Below are positions 55,282 to 64,000 of a stretch of 64,000 bases of DNA, in pieces. Below the pieces are notes generated by a model, which was not told where the DNA came from, made no database searches, and saw nothing but the letters and a program-made list of their open reading frames with translations. The stretch's first letter is position 1. Each line of letters opens with the position of its first letter. The stretch is from contig OX457074.1 in the NCBI GenBank assembly GCA_949752795.1, positions 32,163,980 to 32,227,979 on the forward strand, written 5' to 3'. This stretch comes from Hyperoodon ampullatus. Its lineage: Eukaryota; Chordata; Mammalia; Artiodactyla; Ziphiidae. Both the position numbers and the translations under genes were made by a program.

Positions 55282-55774
55282 CTAAAGAAGATGTGGTACA
55301 TATATACAATGGAACATTAGCCACAAAAAAGAATGAAATAATGCCATTTGCAGCAAAATGGATGGACCTAGAGATTATCATACTAAGTGAAGTAAGTCAA
55401 AGACAAATATGTGATATCACTTATATGTGGAATCTAAAATATGACAAATGAACTTATCTATAAAACAAAACAAAACAAAAAACAAAAAAACAAACAGACT
55501 CATAGACACAGAGAACAGACTTGTGGTTGCCAAGTGGGGGTGGGGAGGGATGGACTGGGAGTTTGGGATAAGCAGGTGCAAACTATTATATATAGGATAG
55601 ATAAACAACAAGATCCTACTGTGTAGCACAGGGAACTATATTCAATATCTTGTATAAACCATAATGGAAAAGAATATGAAAAAGAACATATACATGTATA
55701 ACTGAGTCACTTGCTGTACAGCAGAAATTAACACAACATTGTAAATCAACTGTATTTCAATAAAATTTTTTAAA
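55282..55774 (+). mobile_element. 5'-truncated L1 with ORF2 C-terminal end, plus
   Basis: It begins inside the last codons of ORF2 ('gaagatgtggtacatatata'); the frame at 55239-55451 ends in an '[10 protein letters not shown]' type segment. A (CAAAA)-rich expansion lies at about 55465-55495. It ends 'caataaaattttttaaa'. Perfect 18-base TSD AAGGTATCCTAACATCTT at 55264-55281 and 55775-55792. Confidence 0.97.
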
Positions 55775-55792
55775 AAGGTATCCTAACATCTT

Positions 55793-57295
55793 AGCATTAA
55801 AAGTCTTGATGTTTTGGTTAAGATTCAGGCTGCTCCAAATACTGATTACTGAGATATACCGTGTCAGTGAGTCACCTGAGATCATAGAAACGGTCTTAAT
55901 CGACATCATCAATGTCTTGAAGAAATAGTTTTCTGTGATTCCTCATTTTAAGTACCCGTGTGAGTGCCTGGCCGGTGTGAAAAGCAAACCCTGGTATCAC
56001 ATTCCGTACTGCACACTGAAGAGAGAGATCATCCATGACTGTAGTTTGAGTCCAAGCATTTATCCCTTTCTCAGCCCTGAGTGGAAATCAGATGGTTTAT
56101 TCAGATCATCTGCTCTTGTCCGAGAAAAACAGCAGTGGTTTGGATGGGCCTTGAGTGCCATGTCTTTGAGTCTACTTTGCGGCTCCTTTTCTCCCTGGCT
56201 GCACCAGTGACAGGCCCTCCACCTGTCTAGCTCCCTGAGGTTTCGCTCAACGGTAGGTTGAAGTTATCTGCAATTCCTCTTCCACGTGGCATGCCATAGG
56301 TATTCCTTGACATTCAGAACATTATTTGATAGCAGAATTTTGCTAACATCTTGTTCTGTTTTGTCTCTGACCAAAACATGTATCATTAACTTTGGGGCAG
56401 TTCTAAAAAACGTTCCATTAGTGTGTGTTCTGTACCAGTTTTACCTCTGAGGGATACAACATTAAATGAGGCTTCTGTAGTTTTCCTTTGAAATGCATCG
56501 GTTTTGCCCTGAGAAACATTATTCTGCCCTTGAGGAAGAACTTGGTTGGTTTACCAAAGAGGCCACGTTGCTTTGTTTGGAAGTCACGTGCAGGGCATGC
56601 GTGGTTTTCTGCTACTATTTCAGAAGCTTCATAAAATCAGTAAAGTGCTCTAGCCCTTAGGAACAGACGCATCAATGGGCCAATAAATTCCAGTTCTTCA
56701 ATGTTCGCTGCTGTGCTTTCTGCCTGAACATCCCTATTTTAACTGGCTGGGTGGCACATCACAATGTATGGGACATGCATCTCTCCAGCTTACATTTTAG
56801 TCCTGTTCAATAGTGACCCTTCCAAACAACTGTACTTCAATTAAAAAAACGTTGATTAAAAATAGAAAAAAAAACAGTGACCCGTCTAATTGCTGAGTCA
56901 TATTTATACTCTCAACCTGACCTTTATATTTCCTTGAACCTCTCTGCTATATCAATTTTTCTGAACTGATACAATGCTACAAAATATAAAAAGATAAAAA
57001 TGGAGTTTTAACAAATATGAACACTAGTGCACCAATATTTTGAAAATATACAGTGAAAATAGAGTAACAGACCAACCAAGATGAACCACATCCTTTTAAG
57101 TAAAGGTTAGATGCAGAAAAATGACAAGTGCAAGTATAAATTTCAAACTTAACGGTTATGTGAAGAGTGTAACAGCATTTCAGTGAAAAGAATAATCTTA
57201 ACATTTCAAGTTTGTAAAATACACGTGAGCAAAGTTGTTGCATTTGTTTCTTTTGAAATTGAAATTCCCAGAGTACCTTTTGATGTGTTCCTCCG
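55793..57295. other. Unrecognised sequence
   Basis: No gene or confident repeat was found, apart from a short L1-tail-like 'caactgtacttcaattaaaa' at 56827-56846. The minus frame at 56977-57318 (113 residues) shows no known domain. Confidence 0.4.
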
Positions 57296-57299
57296 GTTT

Positions 57300-57410
57300 T
57301 TCTTTCACTATTCAGCAAACATTTACTAAGTGCCCTGTGTTCCGCACTCGGCAGGGGACAGGGAGAATAAGACAGTTTCTGCCCTCAGGGAGCTAATGGC
57401 TTTTGCATGT
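57300..57410 (-). mobile_element. L2 3' end fragment, minus
   Basis: 'attcagcaaacatttactaa' (57310-57329) and 'ctgccctcagggagctaatg' are antisense L2 terminus. Confidence 0.6.
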
Positions 57411-57599
57411 GCCATTTTCTTCTGTATCATATCCAGTCTGTACTTTGCTGCTTATTTTTCTGTTTCTCCTTTTTCTTACCTATTATGTTTCAGATCCATA
57501 AACTATTTTAAGTCTGTGTCCTCATTTCAGGTTGCTTTTTTCTCCAATCTAAACATATGATAACAATTGTGGCATTAATCCTTGTGTATACAAGCTTAG

Positions 57600-58245
57600 A
57601 AATTCCATTTTTAAAATTCCAGGTGTAATACATAAAACACATTCTTGTAAAATTCAAATATAGCAGTACAGAGAGTAAAATATGAAAAGTCCCCGTTTAC
57701 AATCTCCAGTCCAGCTGCTTCCCAAGAGCCATACATACAAGTGTGTGAAATTGCCTGTTTCCTACATTTTTGCTAACATTGTTATCCCTTTTAAAAAATA
57801 TTAGTCCATATGATGGGTTTAAAAGTATCTCATTGCTTTAGTTCATGTCTGTTGGATACTGGGTAGATTAAGCATCTTTTCATATGTTTATTAGTCTTTA
57901 GTATTTTTGTGAATTGCCTTTTCCTACCTTTACCTTCTTTTCCCTCTGGGACTGTTTGTTTCTCCTTGACTTAATTTTGGTAATCTATGTTTTCCCAGAA
58001 AATTATCCATTTTGTCTAGTTTACAAATCCATATATATAATTGTGTCCTCTTTCTTGTTTCTAATTTGGATGCCTTTTTTTCTTCCTTGATTAAATTTGC
58101 CAGAGGTTTTTTTTTATCTTGTTAGTCCTTTTACAACACCAGCTTTTAATTTGATTAATCTCTGGACCATTAAAAAATGTTTTCTGTTTCATTAATTGCT
58201 GCTTTTTCTTTATTCATTACTTCCTTCTACCTTTGGTGGATGTAC
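57600..58245 (-). mobile_element. L1M fragments, minus
   Basis: 57610-57800 is the L1M-type tail also seen at 31065 and 45740. From about 58000 antisense ORF2 is recognisable ('tttcttgtttctaatttgg', 'gttagtccttttacaacacc', 'tttcattaattgctgctttt'). Confidence 0.6.
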
Positions 58246-58249
58246 TACC

Positions 58250-59750
58250 TTCTGCTTTCTGTGCACACATAGGAAGGTGGGAGCAAAGGTTCAATGGTTG
58301 TTGGGGGTTGGGAGAGTAACTGTTGCCGTCATCCCCGCCCCGCGTGCCCCACCTTCCCCGCCATCACCAATACAGAGGGTTCAGAATCAGGAAGAAACAA
58401 GTCAGGCATTGGATGGAGATCGTGTCAGCTTTGTTAATAATAAGGCTGGCTTGAAGAATAATGCTTGACCTGCGATTAGTCAGGCTAACGACCCTTTCCC
58501 TCTGGGTTAACTTAACCAAGACATTCTTAGAGCAAATGCTTTTTGGAAGGTTCAACATGAAGCCAGTTAGAGCTGAACAAATCAACTGCTCAGGGGCTAT
58601 GAGAGCTACATGCCCTCAGGGGAGTTCAGTCTGCATAGTTCCATCCGGAGACCCAGATTGGAAACAAAGAAAAATGGGTGATTTGGTGGATCCCCAGTTG
58701 GTGGCTGACTGAGCTGGGCCAGAGTAAGGGCATCCGGGGAGCTGGTGGGGAGCCTGGTGGAAGCAGGTGGTCTTGGGGTTCAGACTGGGCGGGGAGGCCT
58801 GTGGGACCCGCAGGGGAGGGAAGGAGCACGAGTCTGGGAAGGGTGCAGGGGCAAACCAGGCTGGGAGGGAGGAGGTGGTGGGATAGCCGGAAGGGGGGCC
58901 GCTGGATGTCAGAGACGGGATGGCAGGAGAGTCGGGTAGACGGGCACATCTCCAGGGATGATGGGACTTGTGGGGGACCAAGGCTGAGTCATTCTTCAGA
59001 CGCTCTGGGGCTCTTGTTCTTTCCCAAATTTAGCTTAACATCTGCTCTGAAGCCAAAAGAGTCACTGCTTTCCTATTCCTGGCTAATTAAACAAATTCAA
59101 ACATACGCATTGCCTCACTCAGCACCGTCACACGGCTAGGAGGGGAGCGCAGTGTGGGTGGCAGGTGTAGGGCACCAGCCGCCGAGTGGGAAGTCAGCAG
59201 AGGGGGTCCAGCCCTGGAGCCACATATGCCTCATGGCGACATGACCTGTCCAGGCTCCTTTGGGCATATGAATTCATCTGGCCCTCCAGGAGTGCTTTTT
59301 ATGACAATATATCAAGGCATTGTAACTCATAAGCTGACAGAACTCTTGTTCGTAGCGACGCATTTACAGAAGGAGCCTGGCCTTTGTGTTTTCTTAGGGA
59401 GGGTGCAGTGACCCCTGCCCAGAGCTCTTATGAAGGCCAACTTCACTAACCACCCCTTTCCTGGTGCGGTGTGTCTCCCTCTGTAATTACTTCTCTCTAT
59501 GTAATTTCCTACAGTGAAATTCTATGCTTTAGAACTAAATTAAAAAGTCGTCTAAAGAGGCGGTTGGGTTAACATAAAAGTCAAGTTCCTCTTGGGAGGA
59601 ATGAGTGTTTACAGTCAGGCCTTATAGATATTTACAAGGAAGAGCAATGTATATCCTACATGCTGACGTCAGGTTGCAGAGTTTCTATAGTAGATCAGCC
59701 ATATTCATTATGACCTGCTAACCCATCAGGTAAACAATTTTTCTTTCTTT
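58250..59750. other. Low-repeat, partly GC-rich sequence
   Basis: No gene was recognised. 58680-58980 is G-rich on the plus strand and leaves long frames open on both strands (58678-59139, 153 residues plus; 58616-58981, 121 residues minus), neither resembling a known protein. A second low-repeat candidate for regulatory sequence. Confidence 0.4.
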
Positions 59751-59756
59751 CTTTCT

Positions 59757-60152
59757 TTTTTTGTTTTTAATTTTTGGCTGTGTTGGGTCTTCGTTGCCGT
59801 GCGTGGGCTTTCTCTAGTTGCGGCACGTAGGGGCTACTCTTCGTTGCGGTGTGTGGGCTTCTCATTGCGGTGGCTTCTCGTTGCGGAGCACAGGCTCTAA
59901 GCATGTGGGCTTCAGTAGTTGCAGCACTTGGGCTCAGTAGTTGTGGCACACAGGCTCCAGAGCAGGTGGGCTTCAGTAGTTGTGGCGCCTGGGCTCTGTA
60001 GCTGTGGCTTGCGGGCTCTAGAGCACAGGCTCAGTTGTTGTGGTGCATGGGTTTAGTTGCTCTGCGGCATGTGGGATCTTCCTGGACCAGGGCTTGAACC
60101 TGTGTCCCCTGCATTGGCAGGTGGATTCTTAACCACTGCGCCACCAGGGAAG
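59757..60152 (-). mobile_element. CHR-1-like SINE, minus, long variant
   Basis: Long-form reverse CHR SINE with a (TTTC)n tail on its left. It carries extra 'ttcagtagttg' units (near 59910, 59969) compared with the copy at 36166, making it the longest CHR copy in the window, about 396 bases. Confidence 0.93.
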
Positions 60153-60955
60153 TGTCAGCAATTTCTATTTATACTCATTTTCCAGTAAGAAACGCTGGAT
60201 CTGTTGCTGGCAGGTGAAATGTAGAAACCCGTGAAGATTTTCCAGCTATTTTTGCCCCTGGGAGGGTGCCCTTTCAAGGTGCATCATCACAGATCCTCGT
60301 GGGCACCTCTCTGCTAGAATGCAGGGGTCCTGGGGACTCTCACAGTCTTTGCAAAAATTCATCAAACATCTGTTTGAAACCCATTCAGAGCCACTTTCAT
60401 CTTTTGGCTTTGTCCTAGTTATTTTTAGGGTTGATACATTTATTTTTCCAAGAGCAAAACAGAACATTTTAAGGCTTTGATTTTTGGCTAAGGTTTAGTA
60501 AATTCTGTTCCATGGAGAGCTGGCAGGTTTCCCATTGAGGCGCTTATGAACTTGGCTGGCACAGAGGTTTCCTTTAGCACTGGTCTGGAGTCATGGACCC
60601 AGCCCAGGAGCTGGTCCACCCCTGTACTGTGCAGCCTCCGTGCCAGTGGACACCTGGACATGCCATTGTGGTCCGTCACCTCCCTCTGTTCTGATATTCT
60701 CAGTCCCTGCAGAGGGAGTCTTGTCCAGGGTTTACTTATTTCTACAATTAAGAAAACCTTCCTTGGGTCACACTGAACTTACTCTCTGCAGTATAAGCTA
60801 TCAAGTCACAAATAGAGTCTGATGCTCTCAGATGCATAATTGTTAAGCTTAAATACTATTATTAAAATTGTACAACGTTACACGTTCATTGTAATGAGTG
60901 TAGAAAAATCTTAAAAACGTAAAGAAAATTAGAACCTCCCATTGTCCCAGCACCC
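60153..60955. other. Unrecognised sequence
   Basis: No gene or clear repeat. 60830-60955 resembles an old L1M-type tail ('gtacaacgttacacgttcat'). Confidence 0.35.
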
Positions 60956-60959
60956 AGAG

Positions 60960-62850
60960 ATAACATCCTCTTTTTTGTAATTTATTTTTGAAATTTTTGT
61001 TTTAACGTGGTAAGAACACTTGACACGAGATCTACTCTCTTGAATGTTTACGCGTACAATACCTGATGGGTGATTGTAGGTACAACATTATACAGCAGGT
61101 CTCTGGAGCTTTTGCTCATCTTGCTTGACGGAGACTTTATGCCCGTCAATTAAATAATTAAACCTTATTACCCATTCCCCTCCCCCAGCCCCTGGCAACC
61201 ACCATTCTACTCTGTGATTCTGTGAATTTGACTCTTTTAGATTCCTCACATAAGTGGAGTCCTGCGGTATTTGTTCTTTTGTGACTGGTTTGTTTCACTT
61301 AGCATAATGTGTTCAGGTTCATCCATGTTGTCACATGTTGCAGAATTTCCTTCTTTTTTGAGGCCGAATCATATTCCATTGTATGTATACACCACATCTT
61401 CTTTATCCCTTCATCTGTCAATGTACACTTAGGTTGATTCCACATCTTGGATATTGTGAATAACGCTGCCATGAACACAGGAGTGTTAATATCTCTTAGA
61501 GATCCTGATTTCAGTTCTTTTAGGTGAATACCCAGAAGTGTGATGACCTGATCATATGATAGTTCTACAGTTAACCCTTGAACAACATGGGTTTGAACTG
61601 CATGGGTCCACTTACACACAGATTTTTAAAAATAAATATATAGTTGGCCCTCTGTAGCCACAGGTTCTGCATCTTCAATTCAGTGCTGATGCAAACTTAA
61701 TACACGATCCATGGGTGGTTGACTCTGTGGATGTGGTACCCATGGATACAGAGGGTTGGACTGCAGGACTTGAGCATCTGTTGATTTCGGTGTCCGTGGT
61801 GGGCCCTGGAACCAACCCACTGAAAACGCGGAGGGACAACTGTGTTTTTAATTTTTTGAGGAACCACCATACTGTTTTCCATAGCGGCTGCACTGTTTTG
61901 CGTGCTCACCAGCAATGTCCAGTATCTCCACATCCTCACTAATACTTGTCTTCTTCTTTTTTTTTTTTTTTAATAATAGCCATCCTGACTGGTGTGAGAT
62001 GATATCTCATTGTGGTTTTTATTTGCATTTCCCTGATGATTACTGATGTTAACCATTTTTCATATACCTGTAGGCCATTTGTATGTCTTCTTCGGAGAAA
62101 CATCTATTTAAGTCATTGGCCTATCTTTTAACTGGATATTAGGTTTTATACTATTGAGTTGTAGGAGTTCCTTATATATTTTGGAGATTAACCCCTTATC
62201 AGATATATAGTTTGCAAATATTTACTCCCATTCTGTATGTTGCCTTTCCACTTTGTTGGTTGTTTCCTTTGCTGTGCAGAAGCTTTTGGGGTTTGATGTA
62301 GTCCTGATTGTTTATTTTTGTTTTTGCTGCTTGTGCTTTTGGTGTCATATCCAATGATATCATTACCAAGACCAATGTCATGAAGTTTTTCACCTTTTTT
62401 TTTTTTCTAAGAGTCTTATGGTTTCAGATCTTATGTTTAAGTCTTTAATCAATTTTGAGTTGGTTTTGTGTATGGTATAAGGGTACAATTTCATTCTTTT
62501 GCATGTGGATATCTAATTTCCCCTGCACCATTTGTTGAAGAAACTATCTTTTCCCCATTAGAGATTCAGTGCAATCCCTATCAGAAGCCCAATGGCATTT
62601 TTAAACAGAAATACAAAAAACAATTCTAAAATTCATATGGAACTGCAAAAAACCACATATCATTTTGAGAAAGAGGAACAAAGCTGGAGGCATCACACTT
62701 TCTTATTAAAAATACACTACAAAGCTATAGTAATCAAAACAGTATGGCATAAAAACACATATAGACCAATGGAACAGAGTAAAGATTGTAGAAATAAATC
62801 TACACCTATATGGTCAACTCATTCTTCGACAGGGGGGTCAAGAATAACAT
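60960..62850 (-). mobile_element. L1 with 5' inversion (twin priming), minus
   Basis: The 3' part (60960-62562) is antisense L1: 'catattccattgtatgtata' (61370-61389), 'ctgactggtgtgagatgat' (61986-62004), and the ORF2 segment 'ttgaagaaactatcttttcc' (62535-62554). From 62563 the orientation flips: 'gtgcaatccctatcagaagc' to 'ggtcaagaataac' (62570-62851) is sense ORF2. In L1 order the inverted piece ends almost exactly where the antisense part starts. A Tigger-like element interrupts the 3' part. Confidence 0.85.
61569..61855 (+). mobile_element. MER2/Tigger-like DNA transposon nested in L1
   Basis: It begins 'acagttaacccttgaacaac' and ends 'cggagggacaactgt'; the outermost bases are inverted repeats (ACAGTT...AACTGT). 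'gaactgcatgggtccactta' (61596-61615) is typical of MER2-type Tigger elements. L1 sequence is contiguous across it. Confidence 0.75.
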
Positions 62851-62999
62851 TTTTAATATATAGACTTTTCTCTAAGTCTTTTTTCTATGCCTATTGTAAA
62901 TATGGTTTCATACTGTATACACCTTTTACAATCATATTTTCCACTAATTTATTGTCACCATTGTTCTACATGATCAAATATGTACAAGTTTGTGTGAAG

Positions 63000-64000
63000 T
63001 TGCTATAAATCACATACCATAAATTCACAATTTTAAAGTGTACAGTACAGTAATTTTTCTTGTGTATTGACAAAGTTGTGCAACACTCACCTCTATCAAA
63101 TTCCAGAATATTTACATCACCCCAAAAAGGAATCCTGGAGCCATTAGCAGTCACTCCCCATTCTAACCTATCCCTTCATACCAGGGCAACCACTAATCTA
63201 CTTTCTGAATTTATGGATTTGCCTATTCTGGAAATTGCATATGAATGTAATCATACAATATGTGGCCTTTTTGACGTGGCTTCTTTCACTGAGCGTAATG
63301 TTTTCAAGGTTCATCTATGTTGTAGCATGTGCCACTACTTCACTCTTTTTTTTTCTTTTTTTTTTTTTACTTCATTCCTTTTTGCTGATGAATGATATTC
63401 CATCATATGGACCTACACATTACGTTTATCCATTCATCACTAATGAACATTTTTTTTCTACTTTTTGGCTATTGTGAATAGTGTGGTTATGAACATTTGT
63501 GTAAAAATTTTTGTTTGAACTCCTGTTTTTGGTTCTTTGGGGTATATACCAAGGAGTGGAATTACTGGGTCACACAATGTATGAAGGTTCAATTTCTTCA
63601 TATCCTTGCCAACACTTATTACTGTCTGTCTTTTTGCCTATAGTCATCCTAGTAGATGTGAGGTGGTATCTAATTGTAGCTTTGATTTGCATACCACTAA
63701 TGCCTAATGATGGTGAATATCTTTTCATGTGCTTTTTGGCCATTTGTATCTTTTATATTCTCCTTGGAGAAATGTGTGTTTGGCTCCTTTGCCCATTTTT
63801 TGGTTGGGTTACTTGTCCTTTATACTCTGGATAATAGACCCTTATCAGATATATGATTTGCAAATATTTTCTCACATTATGTGGGCTATCTTTTTACTTT
63901 CTTGATAGTGTCCTTTGAAGCACAAAAGTTTTTAATTTTTATGAAGTCCAGCTTATCTAGTGTTTCTTTGGTTGCTTGTGTCTTGGGTGTAATATCTAAG
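63000..64000 (-). mobile_element. Old L1M, minus, runs off the window
   Basis: Antisense L1M: 'cataccataaattcacaatt' (63012-63031), 'tgatattccatcatatggac', 'ggagtggaattactgggtca' (63554-63573) and 'cccttatcagatatatgatt' (63839-63858). The element continues beyond the right edge. Confidence 0.85.

Noticed and set aside
58678..59139. 153-residue plus frame in G-rich DNA
   Set aside because: No similarity or exon signals were seen, and a 121-residue frame overlaps on the opposite strand, as expected from base composition.
1..64000. CRISPR arrays, phage or bacterial defence systems
   Set aside because: The repeats are interspersed mammalian elements or simple repeats. There are no regularly spaced direct repeats with unique spacers and no bacterial gene organisation.

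Overview
The window is nuclear DNA of a cetacean. The evidence is about 17 copies of the whale/dolphin tRNA-derived CHR SINE family (long 'CHR-1-like' and short 'CHR-2-like' forms with recognisable A and B boxes and A-rich tails), many 5'-truncated L1s with the cetartiodactyl-type 3' end, and older mammalian repeats (L2, MIR, MaLR, ERVL, hAT, Tigger). I cannot determine the species. No bacterial or phage genes, CRISPR arrays or operons are present. Nearly all open reading frames are short chance frames or pieces of repeats.

One protein-coding exon is recognised with confidence: the first coding exon of AKAP10 (D-AKAP2) on the minus strand at 3651-3738, ending in a GT splice donor and lying in a CpG island (about 3420-4260) with ETS- and YY1-like promoter motifs. 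The stretch 1-3650 is therefore AKAP10 intron 1. From memory, the human order on 17p11.2 is ULK2-AKAP10-SPECC1, with AKAP10 and SPECC1 pointing away from each other. The second large CpG island (about 26806-27620) is then most simply the SPECC1 promoter and noncoding first exon on the plus strand, and the rest (about 27.7-64 kb) would be SPECC1 intron 1. That assignment rests on gene order and CpG/splice signals only; no SPECC1 coding exon was seen.

Layout. 0.3-2.5 kb: three L2 pieces. 3.4-5.5 kb: AKAP10 promoter and GC-rich shore. 5.5-8.7 kb: MIR, a CHR SINE, a HAL1/L1M body. 8.7-12.6 kb: a decayed ERVL-type provirus on the minus strand with a reverse-transcriptase fragment and nested elements. 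12.9-15.2 kb: a small CpG-rich patch and an unexplained low-repeat patch. 17.7-20.3 kb: an ancient L2 split by an L1, with a local duplication and a perfect hairpin. 21.9-24.8 kb: old L1. 25.7-27.7 kb: hAT elements, a 21-bp minisatellite and the second CpG island. 28.3-64 kb: mostly layered L1, LTR and SINE insertions, including a probable L1-SINE chimera (35 kb) and a twin-primed L1 (61-62.9 kb).

The window holds no evident new multi-gene system. Its most interesting content is structural: the minisatellite grown from a hAT end at a promoter, the L1/L2 duplication, the hairpin inside L2, the L1-SINE chimera, the L1 inversion, and several uncharacterised GC-rich or motif-rich patches between two divergent promoters. 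Repeat family names are from memory of consensus sequences, and element edges are approximate unless a target-site duplication (TSD) is quoted.
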